A stretch of 48,611 bases of DNA, taken from contig JAJYFM010000006.1 in NCBI GenBank assembly GCA_021790895.1, positions 1-48,611 of the forward strand, given 5' to 3'. The notes below the pieces were generated by a model. That model was not told the DNA's origin and searched no databases. It saw only the letters and a list, made by a program, of their open reading frames with translations. Position numbers and translations under genes: made by a program. This document shows, piece by piece, positions 34,093 through 42,416 of this stretch. Source of the stretch: a bacterium (lineage in GTDB: Bacteria; Vulcanimicrobiota; Vulcanimicrobiia; Vulcanimicrobiales; Vulcanimicrobiaceae). Each line of letters opens with the position of its first letter. The first letter of the stretch is position 1.

Positions 34093-34823
34093 CGCGCGCG
34101 TAATGCGAGAACGGCGACGCTCGCGCATGCACCCACGAACGTAGAGCTGCAATTTACCGCGTCGTTGCGAAAACCGGAGAGGCCGCGGATGCGCCGCGTC
34201 GGCGCGCCGCAGAGATGCGGGTCGGTCTCGCAGTCGCGCGCGCAGCGATCGCAGGTGCGACGCTCTTGTACGCTCGCTCCGAGGTAAGAGTCGGCGAAGG
34301 CGCCGATGATGCCGCCGATCGCGCCGGCAACAAACGGCGCGAGCGCGAGCAGCGCCGCAGTTGCGGCAACGATCGCCGCCCCGACAAACTCCGCTAGCGT
34401 TCCTAGCGTCGTGATGCCGCCGGAAAGTCCGCTGATATCGCGGCGAAAGCCGAGCACGGAGCGCGCGTTGCTCCCGTAACGCGTGCCGATCTCCGTTCCC
34501 CACGTGTCGGCCGACGCCGTCGCGAAGGCGCCGAGGAATGCAGCTGCGGCGATGCCGTGCAACTGCGGGAAAAAGAATGCGACGAGCGCCGCTGCCGCTG
34601 CAACCCCTCCATTGGCAAGAACCTGTCGCGCATCGCGCGGGCCCTGTTTATCGACATCGCGGATTCGCTCGGCGTGCGGATGCGCAAGGTGCGAGAGTGC
34701 GACGGAGGGCACGTAAAACGCGAAGAGCACCAACGCACCGGCCAGGTGAAATCCGAGCAGGGTTGCGGCGCCGACGCATGCGGCGGCCAACGTCCCGCCG
34801 CGCGTCAGCGCGCGATGCTTCAT
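34080..34823 (-). CDS. DUF92 integral membrane protein
   Basis: A 247-residue membrane protein with about six to seven hydrophobic segments. The family signature ASADTWGTEIGTRYG and SGGITTLGTLAEFVGA are clear. DUF92 includes plant VTE6 (phytyl-phosphate kinase), so a polyprenyl/phytyl phosphate kinase role is possible but unproven in bacteria. A soluble loop with CDRCARDCETDPHLCG (about residues 188-205) carries four cysteines. The ATG overlaps the CobA-HemD stop (ATGA), which makes it the last gene of the tetrapyrrole operon. Confidence 0.87.
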   Translation of the reverse strand: MKHRALTRGGTLAAACVGAATLLGFHLAGALVLFAFYVPSVALSHLAHPHAERIRDVDKQGPRDARQVLANGGVAAAAALVAFFFPQLHGIAAAAFLGAFATASADTWGTEIGTRYGSNARSVLGFRRDISGLSGGITTLGTLAEFVGAAIVAATAALLALAPFVAGAIGGIIGAFADSYLGASVQERRTCDRCARDCETDPHLCGAPTRRIRGLSGFRNDAVNCSSTFVGACASVAVLALRARYFP

Positions 34824-36334
34824 CCGTCGGCGGAGAGCTGCGCTGCGAACGCGTCGAGCAGCGCATCGGTCGTCGCGACGTCGGCAACGAGATCGAGCCG
34901 GAACCCGAACGAGCGAGCCGCCGCTGCAGCGATCGGTCCGATTGCGCCGATGCGCTTTCCGCGAGCGCTCTCGAGGGCGGCCTCCACATTCGGGAATTGT
35001 TCGACAAATCCACGCACCGTCGACGCGCTGGTAAATGCAAGGAGATCGGCGCGCGCCGCTTTCTCCGCGAACTGCGGATCGCGCGCGAAGCGCGTGCGAT
35101 AGGCGGCGACATCATCGACCTGCAACCCCGCTGCAGCGAGCAATTTCGGCAGGACGTCGCGCCCTTCTTGAGCGCGATAGAGCAGAACGCGTGAGGCCGG
35201 GCGCGTGCGGTGGAGGATCTCCGCCGCAAGTTCTTCGGCGACCGCCGTTGCAGGCACGAGATCGGCGTGGACGCCGAACTCCGCGAGGCGTTCGGCGCTC
35301 TTCGCTCCGATCGCCGCGATTCGCGCCGCGCCGAATGCGCGCGCATCGCGCCCGACTTCCCGCAAACGCTGAAAACAGGCATCGATGCCGTTGCGCGACG
35401 TGAAGAGTACCCAGGCGTAACTTGCGAGGTTATCGACGGCATCGTTCGCCGCCGTCGGATCGTCGGGGGGAGCGATCTCGATCGTCGGGGCGAGAATCGG
35501 CTCGATTCCGCGTGCGAGCGCGCGTGCAGCGAAATCCTCCGCCTGCTCGGCCGGGCGCGTTATCAGCAATCGTTTCCCAAAGAGTGGCGAGCGATCGAAC
35601 CAGCGCAACTCGTCGCGCAAACGAACGACCTCACCGACGATGAATATGGCGGGTGCCGCCAAGCCGGCGCGCTGCGCCGTTTCGGCGATCGTCGCTAAGG
35701 TTGCCGTCACCGTACGCTGCGACGGACGCGTGCCGTTTTCGATGACCGCCGCGGGCGTCTGCGCCGCCAAGCCGTTCTCTTGTAAGCGGCGCGCGATCTC
35801 GTCGAGATTCCCCATCGCCATCAACAGCACCAGCGTTCGATGCGGGTCGGCGAGTTTTTTCCAGTCTAACGTGTTTTCGGCTTTGAGCGGATCTTCGTGC
35901 CCGGTAGCGACCGTAAATGCGACGTTGCAGTCGCGGTGCGTGACCGGAATGCCCGCGTATGCCGGCGCAGCGATCGCCGAACTGATGCCGGGAACGATCT
36001 CGAACGCGATTCCCGCTGCATGCAGGCGTTGCGCCTCTTCGCCGCCGCGCCCGAAAACGAGCGGATCGCCGCCTTTGAGGCGAACGACGCGCTTGCCTTC
36101 ACGTGCGCGCGCGATCATCAGTGCTTCAATCTCTTCCTGCGGCATCGCATGGTTTCCGCCGCGCTTTCCGACGAAGGTTCGTTCGCAGCTCGGTGAGGCA
36201 AGCGCAACGACGGCATCGGATGCAAGCGCATCGTAGAGCAGCACCTCGGCCTCTCGTAACGCACGCGCTCCGTGCAGCGTCAGCAATCCGGGGTCGCCGG
36301 GGCCCGCGCCGATAAGGCTAACGAAGCCGGCCAT
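34820..36334 (-). CDS. cobA-hemD: Fused uroporphyrinogen-III C-methyltransferase / uroporphyrinogen-III synthase
   Basis: A 504-residue bifunctional protein. Residues about 1-245 are the SAM-dependent methyltransferase (CobA/SumT) with VSLIGAGPGDPGLLTLHGARAL, VRLKGGDPLVFGRGGEEA and PGISSAIAAPAYAGIPVTHR. Residues about 250-504 are a complete two-lobed HemD, from LFGKRLLITRP to the C-terminal IGAIGPIAAAAARSFG. It cyclises hydroxymethylbilane to uroporphyrinogen III and diverts part of it to precorrin-2 for siroheme or corrin. The ATG overlaps the hemA 3' end by 17 bases. This fusion is common in Firmicutes and several other phyla. Confidence 0.95.
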   Translation of the reverse strand: MAGFVSLIGAGPGDPGLLTLHGARALREAEVLLYDALASDAVVALASPSCERTFVGKRGGNHAMPQEEIEALMIARAREGKRVVRLKGGDPLVFGRGGEEAQRLHAAGIAFEIVPGISSAIAAPAYAGIPVTHRDCNVAFTVATGHEDPLKAENTLDWKKLADPHRTLVLLMAMGNLDEIARRLQENGLAAQTPAAVIENGTRPSQRTVTATLATIAETAQRAGLAAPAIFIVGEVVRLRDELRWFDRSPLFGKRLLITRPAEQAEDFAARALARGIEPILAPTIEIAPPDDPTAANDAVDNLASYAWVLFTSRNGIDACFQRLREVGRDARAFGAARIAAIGAKSAERLAEFGVHADLVPATAVAEELAAEILHRTRPASRVLLYRAQEGRDVLPKLLAAAGLQVDDVAAYRTRFARDPQFAEKAARADLLAFTSASTVRGFVEQFPNVEAALESARGKRIGAIGPIAAAAARSFGFRLDLVADVATTDALLDAFAAQLSADG

Positions 36335-37616
36335 TTTGCGTGCCGTCGAGCGAGAAGAGTTCGCCGAGCAATCGCGTGAAGGCGAGCGCTTCGCTGCGGT
36401 CGCTCCCGGCTTTTTCGCGAATCGTCGTGACGGCGGGGTGCAAGAGTTTTGAAAGGATCGTCAGCGACGAACCGACGATCAACATGCGTTCGCGCGGCGT
36501 GAGATCGGGAAGGCGCGCGAAAAGGCGTTCGATCTCGCCGTTACGGATCGTTTCGGCACGCTCGGTTAAGGCGGCGATCGTCGGCACCGTCGTGCGCGCT
36601 TGGTACCACGTGCGGAAGCGTTCCATATATTCAACGATGATCTCTTCGACCTGAGGGATCGCTTGTCGGCGTCGCTCCAAGCGATCGTCGACCACTGATT
36701 TGAGCGTATCGATGTCGAGTAAAGTCACGCCGTCGATATCGGCGATGTCGGGGTCGCTATCGCGCGGCACCGCAATATCGAGAATGAGTAGCGGACGTTG
36801 CGGGCGGCGTGCCATCGCTTCGGCGACGTCGTTCGTCGACAGTACGAAGGTGCTCGCTTCGGTCGAACTGATCACGACGTCGGCAGCTTCGAGAATCGAA
36901 ACGAGCTCGCTTAAATCGTGCGCGACCCCCGAGCCGATCTCGCCGATCAATTCTTGCGCGCGCGTATGCGTGCGGTTGGCAACCAACAACGTCCCGACGC
37001 CGCGGCTGCGCAGGCGCCGCGCGGCGCTGCGCCCCATCGCTCCCGCGCCGATCACTGCGGCGCAACGATCTTCCAGCGAGCCGAGACGCGCTTCGATAGA
37101 ATCGACGGCGGCGGTGGCGACGCTCGCCGATTCTTCGCCGATCGTGGTCTGCGTGCGCGCCGCCTTTCCGGCGTTGAGCGCTTCGCGAAAGAGTTTGTGC
37201 ATGCTACTGCCGCAGGCACCGGCGCGCTGCGCGTGGAGGTAGGCGCTTTTCACCTGCCCGAGAATCTCCGCTTCTCCGATCAGCATCGAATCGAGCCCGG
37301 TCGTGACGCGCAGGAGATGTTCGACCGCTTCGCGCCCGAGATGCGTGTAGAGATAGGATTCGAGATCGTAGGCAATCATGCCGTGACGGAACTGCGTGAG
37401 GAATGTTTTTATCTGCTCGGCACCGCTTTCGAAGTCATCGACTTCGGCGTAGATCTCGAGCCGGCCGCAGGTCTGCAGCATGACCGCTTCTTTCACGGCG
37501 TCGTAGGCATGAAGCATCTGCAACGCTTCGGTCATGCGCGCGGTCGGGAAGGCGTGACTCTCGCGGACGCTCACCGGCGCGGTGTGATGCGAGAGCCCTA
37601 TACAGAGAATCGGCAT
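36318..37616 (-). CDS. hemA: Glutamyl-tRNA reductase
   Basis: A 432-residue NADPH-dependent enzyme that reduces glutamyl-tRNA(Glu) to glutamate-1-semialdehyde, the first step of C5 tetrapyrrole synthesis. CIGLSHHTAPVSVRE opens the catalytic domain, and MLQTCGRLEIYAEV holds the nucleophile cysteine; the usual motif is TCNRxE, so Arg-Glu are kept but the Asn is a Gly here. ETEIL-like GEAEILGQVKSAY and the NADPH fold VIGAGAMGRSAARRL follow. The C-terminal dimerisation domain is complete. I start at ATG 37616, seven bases after the hemL stop, which yields the canonical first strand. Confidence 0.95.
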   Translation of the reverse strand: MPILCIGLSHHTAPVSVRESHAFPTARMTEALQMLHAYDAVKEAVMLQTCGRLEIYAEVDDFESGAEQIKTFLTQFRHGMIAYDLESYLYTHLGREAVEHLLRVTTGLDSMLIGEAEILGQVKSAYLHAQRAGACGSSMHKLFREALNAGKAARTQTTIGEESASVATAAVDSIEARLGSLEDRCAAVIGAGAMGRSAARRLRSRGVGTLLVANRTHTRAQELIGEIGSGVAHDLSELVSILEAADVVISSTEASTFVLSTNDVAEAMARRPQRPLLILDIAVPRDSDPDIADIDGVTLLDIDTLKSVVDDRLERRRQAIPQVEEIIVEYMERFRTWYQARTTVPTIAALTERAETIRNGEIERLFARLPDLTPRERMLIVGSSLTILSKLLHPAVTTIREKAGSDRSEALAFTRLLGELFSLDGTQNGRLR

Positions 37617-37623
37617 CGCTGCG

Positions 37624-38919
37624 CTACTCGTTCCCCATTGAAGCGAGCGCTTCGTCGGCGGCATGTAAGGTCTGCTCGATCTCGTGCGTCGTGTGCGCCG
37701 ACGAAAGAAAACCCGCCTCGAACTGCGAGGGTGCGAGGTAGACCCCGCGCTCGGCCATCGCATGGAAGAAGGCGGCGTAGGCTTGCGTATCTGCGCGCAT
37801 GGCACCGTCGAGATCGAAAACCGGCTCGTCGGTGAAATAATACCCGAACATCGAACCGGCATATCCACCGGTAAATGGGCGTCCGTGCTTGGCAAATATC
37901 TCGCGCATACCTTCGATGAACAAACGCGCAAGAATCTCCAAACGTTCGTAAAGCGTCGCATCGTTGCGAACCGTGCGCAGCGTCGCAAGCCCTGCCGCCA
38001 TCGCCAGCGGATTACCGGAGAGCGTCCCGGCATGGAAGATTTTGCCGTCGGGGGTAAGTTGCGACATAATCTCGGCGCGTCCGCCGAAAGCGCCGACGGG
38101 CAGGCCGCCGCCGATGACCTTGCCCAGCGTCGTCAGGTCGGGGCGGATGCCGAGCCGTTCTTGCGCTCCTCCGCGGGCGACGCGAAAGCCGGTCATCACT
38201 TCATCGAAAATCAGCAACGCATCGTGAGCGTCGCAGATCGCGCGCAGTCCCGGCAGAAACTCGGCGCGCGGCGCGATGTATCCCATGTTGCCGACGAACG
38301 GCTCGACGATAATCGCCGCAATCTCTTTGCCACGTTCGGCAAAGACCGCGCGCACCGCATCGATATCGTTATACGGAACGACGATGGTATCGGCTGCCGT
38401 GCCGCTCGTAACGCCCGGCGAGTTCGGAACCCCGAGCGTCAGCGCGCTCGACCCGGCCGCGATGAGAAACATATCGGCGGCGCCGTGATAGCAGCCGGCA
38501 AACTTGACGATCTTTGCGCGGCCGGTAACGCCGCGAGCAAGACGAACCGCGCTCATCGTCGCTTCGGTGCCGCTTGAGGTGAAGCGAATCCGTTCGATCG
38601 ATGGAACCATCGAGACGATCGTTTCGGCGAGCTCGCTCTCCGCTTCGGTCGGCGTTCCAAAGGAGCTTCCGCGCGCGGCAGCCTGCGCGATCGCTTTAAC
38701 GACGGTCGGGTGCGCGTGCCCTAAGATCAGCGGACCCCACGAAAGCACGTAATCGATATACTGGTTGCCGTCGATATCGAAAATATGCGCTCCCGATCCA
38801 CGCTGCATAAAAATCGGATTGCCGCCGACGGATTTAAACGCGCGAACCGAAGAGTTAACGCCTCCGGCGATGCTGTTTCGCGCTCGCGCGAATGCCGAAA
38901 TCGAACGCTCGTAACTCAT
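37624..38919 (-). CDS. hemL: Glutamate-1-semialdehyde 2,1-aminomutase
   Basis: A 431-residue PLP enzyme that makes 5-aminolevulinate from glutamate-1-semialdehyde, completing the C5 route with HemA. Conserved blocks are GGVNSSVRAFKSVGG, RFTSSGTEATMSAVRLARG, the PLP-aspartate segment LIFDEVMTGFRVA and the PLP lysine in LTTLGKVIGGGLPVGAFGG. The ATG overlaps the mobA-like stop by four bases, and hemA follows after 7 bases. Length is normal. Confidence 0.97.
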   Translation of the reverse strand: MSYERSISAFARARNSIAGGVNSSVRAFKSVGGNPIFMQRGSGAHIFDIDGNQYIDYVLSWGPLILGHAHPTVVKAIAQAAARGSSFGTPTEAESELAETIVSMVPSIERIRFTSSGTEATMSAVRLARGVTGRAKIVKFAGCYHGAADMFLIAAGSSALTLGVPNSPGVTSGTAADTIVVPYNDIDAVRAVFAERGKEIAAIIVEPFVGNMGYIAPRAEFLPGLRAICDAHDALLIFDEVMTGFRVARGGAQERLGIRPDLTTLGKVIGGGLPVGAFGGRAEIMSQLTPDGKIFHAGTLSGNPLAMAAGLATLRTVRNDATLYERLEILARLFIEGMREIFAKHGRPFTGGYAGSMFGYYFTDEPVFDLDGAMRADTQAYAAFFHAMAERGVYLAPSQFEAGFLSSAHTTHEIEQTLHAADEALASMGNE

Positions 38920-39494
38920 CGTGAATAATCTTGTTCCTGCAATTGTGACCAGTCAGTCTCGGTGTTGACGTTGAGAAAGAACGCCTTCGGAAAGTCGACA
39001 TAGGCGACGCGCAATCTCTCGAGTAAGGCTCGGGGCCCTTCATTCGCGCTCGATCCGGCCGCGGCCCGCAGTGCGGCGCCGCGCTCGTAGAGCGCGCAAA
39101 GGGGCTCGATGCCCGCGTCGTGCCGAGGGACGACCGCTTCGATCCCCGGTGCGCGGCACGCGAGAAGCCTCCGGGGCACCTCCGGCGTCACTGCGGGAAG
39201 ATCGGCGGCGAGGGCGAGCACCCAGGGCCCTTCGAGCGCGGCGAAGGCGTCGAGGAGCGCGGGCAGCGGGCCGCCCCGCGGTCGCGTATCGGCGAGAAAA
39301 GGCACGCCGAAGCGTGTGGCCTCCGCGCGCTGATCCTCGCGGCCGAGTAAGACGAGCGGCCCGAGCGAACGCCCGAATGCGACGGCGCGCTCCATGAGGG
39401 TGTCGGCCCCCAGCGATCGCGTGAGTTTGTCGGGGAATCGCCGTGCTTCACCGCCGAGAAGCAACGCGACCGTGAAATCAGCGGCCTCGGCCAT
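38916..39494 (-). CDS. mobA: MobA-like molybdenum cofactor nucleotidyltransferase
   Basis: A 192-residue nucleotidyltransferase. The N-terminal VALLLGGEARRFPDKLTR is the MobA loop (LAGGxSRRMGxDK) with altered spacing. PRGGPLPALLDAFAAL, LALAADLPAV with the metal Asp, EPLCALYERG and the C-terminal FLNVNTETDW all fit MobA, which attaches GMP to molybdopterin. Formate dehydrogenases of this type need the bis-MGD cofactor, so the gene would serve the enzyme at 17.8-20.9 kb. I start at ATG 39494 and not upstream because the residues before it are read out of frame with hemB. It overlaps hemB by 17 bases and hemL by 4, so it is embedded in the heme operon. Confidence 0.87.
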   Translation of the reverse strand: MAEAADFTVALLLGGEARRFPDKLTRSLGADTLMERAVAFGRSLGPLVLLGREDQRAEATRFGVPFLADTRPRGGPLPALLDAFAALEGPWVLALAADLPAVTPEVPRRLLACRAPGIEAVVPRHDAGIEPLCALYERGAALRAAAGSSANEGPRALLERLRVAYVDFPKAFFLNVNTETDWSQLQEQDYSR

Positions 39495-40452
39495 GACGAA
39501 GCGCGTAATCGGCGGCAAAGTAACTGATGATGATGTCGGCACCGGCGCGCGTGAACGATGCCATTAATTCGTCGATGCTGCGTTCGCGTTCGAGCCATCC
39601 GCGTTCGAAGGCCGCTTCCATCATCGCGTACTCTCCGCTGACGTTATAGACCGCGATCGGCGTTTCAAAACGGTCGCGAGCGCTGCGAACGATATCGAGA
39701 TAGGGGAGCGCCGGCTTCACCATGACGATATCGGCGCCTTCGTCGATATCGAGCGCGATTTCGCGCATCGCTTCGCGCGCATTCGGTGGATCCATTTGGT
39801 AACCGCGACGATCGCCGAACTGCGGCGTCGAACCCGCCGCCTCGCGAAATGGTCCGTAAAAAGCCGATGCGTATTTCGCGCTATACGCCATAATCGCAAC
39901 CTCCGAAAAACCGTCGCCGTCGAGCGCGCGGCGAATCGCGGCAACACGCCCGTCCATCATATCCGACGGCGCGACGACATCGACGCCCGCGCGCGCGTAG
40001 GAGCGAGCGACTTCGGTGAGCAGCGCGACGGTTTCGTCGTTACGAACCTCGCCGCGTTCGTCGAGGAGACCGCAATGGCCGTGATCGGTGTATTCGCAGT
40101 TGCAGAGATCGGCGATCGTCAGCATCTCCGGAACTGCGGCTTTAATTCCGGCGATCGCGCGTTGTACGATTCCATCGTCGTCGGCGTTCCGGGAAGCAAC
40201 GGCATCTTTGTGCGCGGGAATCCCGAAGAGCAGCACCGCGTTGATCCCCAAGCCGAAGAGGCGTTCTGCCTCCGCGATGCATTGCGCGAGCGTATGGCGT
40301 GCGATCCCGGGCATCGAGGAGATCGGCCCCGCATCGCTCTCGCGCTCGACGACGAAGAGCGGCATCACCAACGCTTCGACCGGCGTTCGATGCTCGCGAA
40401 CGAGGGCGCGCAGAGCGGGGGTGCGGCGCAGGCGCCGGGGACGATGAAGCAT
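39478..40452 (-). CDS. hemB: Delta-aminolevulinic acid dehydratase (porphobilinogen synthase)
   Basis: A 324-residue TIM-barrel enzyme that condenses two 5-aminolevulinate molecules to porphobilinogen. The zinc-site block is DLCNCEYTDHGHCG, with all three cysteines, so it belongs to the zinc-dependent class. The catalytic lysines are in YSAKYASAFYGPFR and MVKPALPYLD. VYNVSGEYAMMEAAFERGW is the C-terminal signature. I start at ATG 40452, four bases after the stop of the upstream fusion gene. The ribosome site is weak, so translation may depend on coupling. It is the second gene of the operon. Confidence 0.96.
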   Translation of the reverse strand: MLHRPRRLRRTPALRALVREHRTPVEALVMPLFVVERESDAGPISSMPGIARHTLAQCIAEAERLFGLGINAVLLFGIPAHKDAVASRNADDDGIVQRAIAGIKAAVPEMLTIADLCNCEYTDHGHCGLLDERGEVRNDETVALLTEVARSYARAGVDVVAPSDMMDGRVAAIRRALDGDGFSEVAIMAYSAKYASAFYGPFREAAGSTPQFGDRRGYQMDPPNAREAMREIALDIDEGADIVMVKPALPYLDIVRSARDRFETPIAVYNVSGEYAMMEAAFERGWLERERSIDELMASFTRAGADIIISYFAADYALRHGRGR

Positions 40453-40456
40453 ACCG

Positions 40457-42370
40457 TTAGGGTGCGTCGAGGAGGCGCACAATGCAAGCGGTAAAGGCGT
40501 CGATCTCGGGATTCGTGGCGATCCCGTCGGGGCGCAACCCGGCGCGCTCGATCGCCGTCGCCGATTCCGGCCCCATCGCCGCGACGAGCGGGCGCAGGCC
40601 GCGCTCGCGCCAGCGGGCGATCCAGGGCGCCGCAACCGCGGCGGCACCGCTCGACGGAATGACCAGCAGATCGACGGGGGCGCCGTCGGGCTCCTCACCG
40701 GCGCGAATCTCGGCGACCTCGGCACCGAGGGCGCGCAGGCGCGGTGCGATGCGGCTGCTCCGCTCGACGGTGCGGGGGAGCAGAATCCGTCGCCCGGCGA
40801 GCGGACCGCCCTTCGCGAGTAGTCCGGCGGCGCCGCGTTGGAAGAGCAGGCGGGCGAGGGCGCGGCCGAGCTCCTCGGCCTCCTCAAGCGCGCTGCATCG
40901 CCCGCGAAGCTCGGCGGCGAGCGCGGGGCGCCCGTCCTCGCTCCCGATGCTGCCGCGCAGCACGAGCTCCTCGCCTTCGAATGCGCCGTAGATCCCGACC
41001 GGAGCGGTGCAGCCGGCACCGAGCTCGCGGAGTGCGGCGCGCTCGGCGCTCACCGCGCGTTCGGTCGGCTCGTGGTTGAGTGCGGCACGCAACGCCGCTG
41101 CCAGCGGTGCGTCGAGCAGCGTCTCGACCGCGAGCGCGCCCTGCCCCGCCGCCGGGACGAGGCTCTCGATCGAAAAGGGGACCGCATAGGTCGCCCGCAG
41201 TCCCAGCCGCCGGAGCCCGGCTGCGGCCAAGACGATCGCGTCGTACTGCCCCTCGCGCAGTTTGCGCAGCCGCGTGTCGACATTTCCGCGAATATCGAGG
41301 TACTCGAGATCGCTGCGCAGTGCGAGTAATTGCGCGCGGCGCCGCGGGCTCGAGGTGCCGACGCGCGCGCCGGCCGGAAGCTCTTCGAAGCTCGCAAAGC
41401 GTTCGCTGCAATAGAGATCGCGAACATCTTCGCGCTCCGAGATCGCACAGAGTTGCATGCCCGGCGGCAGAGCGCTCGGGAGATCTTTTGCCGAGTGAAC
41501 GGCGTAATCGGCGCGCCCATCGGCGAGCGCGCGTTCGAGTTCTTTTACGAAGATCGCTTGCTGCCCCATCGCCGCGAGCGCGCTGTTTCGGTCGCGGTCG
41601 CCGACGGTCGATATCTCGAGCATCGTCGATGCGATGCCGCTGCGCGCGAGGCGCGAAGCGACGTGTCGCGATTGCCACAATGCAAGCGCGCTGGCGCGCG
41701 TTGCGCAGACGGCGCTCCCGGTCGCCGGAGCGATGCCGTCGGCGAGCAGCGTCGCGGCGGTCGCTTCGACGAGATCTTCGATACGGTTGCGATCCATCGT
41801 TGCGAGCTCGTCGAGCGGCAATTCGGAGAGCGCGCGCATGACGATGGTCCGCTGCTCCGAGGAGAGCGTCTCGCGCACGTAACTGCGTGCTATGGCGAGC
41901 GTGCGTGCGGCGGCGTCGTAGCGCGCATCGAAATGGAGCGCGATCTCGCGTGCGACACGTTTCGAAAATGCGGGCGTGCCGACGCCGGAGTCGATGCTGA
42001 AGGTGAGCCCGCCGACCTTGACGACCGCCGGCATCGTCGCATCGCCGCGCGTCGATTCGGTCGAATCGATGGTGAGAATTCCGCGCGCGCGCGCATCGCG
42101 CACGACGCGTTCGTTCACCGCGCCGTTGTCGGTGGCAACGACGCAGAGGAAGGCACCGGCAAGGTCCTCCTCGCGGTAGGCGCGCCGTTCGCAACGCACC
42201 GCGGGGTTTGCCGCGAGCAGCGCCTCCATCGCCTCCCCGACTCCCGGGGAGACGACGAAGAGGTCGGCACCTGCTTCGATGAACGAGCGGGCTTTTCGGG
42301 CGGCGACCGAGCCGGCGCCTACCAGCACGATGAGTCGCCCCGCGAGGCGAAGGGAGAGCGGAAGCGACAT
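40457..42370 (-). CDS. hemC: Three-part fusion: precorrin-2 dehydrogenase, hydroxymethylbilane synthase, one-lobe HemD
   Basis: A 637-residue protein with three regions. Residues about 1-215 match siroheme synthase (Met8/CysG N-domain): NAD motif VLVGAGSVAARKA, then CVVATDNGAVNERV and GDATMPAVVKVGGLTFSIDSGVGTPAFSK. Residues 220-515 are hydroxymethylbilane synthase, with AVHSAKDLP (catalytic Asp296), GTSSPRRRAQL, LDIRGNVDTRL and the dipyrromethane cofactor Cys454 in LGAGCTAPVG. Residues about 522-637 resemble HemD, but with only about 115 instead of 250 residues: GRRILLPRTVERS, LLVIPSSGAAAV and VAAMGPESATAIERAGL are the two ends of the HemD chain that build one lobe, with the other lobe absent. 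The ATG at 42370 starts the first strand directly. This is the first gene of the tetrapyrrole operon. Confidence 0.93.
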   Translation of the reverse strand: MSLPLSLRLAGRLIVLVGAGSVAARKARSFIEAGADLFVVSPGVGEAMEALLAANPAVRCERRAYREEDLAGAFLCVVATDNGAVNERVVRDARARGILTIDSTESTRGDATMPAVVKVGGLTFSIDSGVGTPAFSKRVAREIALHFDARYDAAARTLAIARSYVRETLSSEQRTIVMRALSELPLDELATMDRNRIEDLVEATAATLLADGIAPATGSAVCATRASALALWQSRHVASRLARSGIASTMLEISTVGDRDRNSALAAMGQQAIFVKELERALADGRADYAVHSAKDLPSALPPGMQLCAISEREDVRDLYCSERFASFEELPAGARVGTSSPRRRAQLLALRSDLEYLDIRGNVDTRLRKLREGQYDAIVLAAAGLRRLGLRATYAVPFSIESLVPAAGQGALAVETLLDAPLAAALRAALNHEPTERAVSAERAALRELGAGCTAPVGIYGAFEGEELVLRGSIGSEDGRPALAAELRGRCSALEEAEELGRALARLLFQRGAAGLLAKGGPLAGRRILLPRTVERSSRIAPRLRALGAEVAEIRAGEEPDGAPVDLLVIPSSGAAAVAAPWIARWRERGLRPLVAAMGPESATAIERAGLRPDGIATNPEIDAFTACIVRLLDAP

Positions 42371-42416
42371 GATGCGGCATGGATTCCGCACCGCCGTGCG
42401 AAACTCTGCTCCGCGC

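Noticed and set aside
34820-36334. The HemD part of CobA-HemD as redundant with the HemC tail
   Set aside because: The HemD of this protein is full-length and two-lobed; the HemC tail is half a domain, so they are not equivalent copies.
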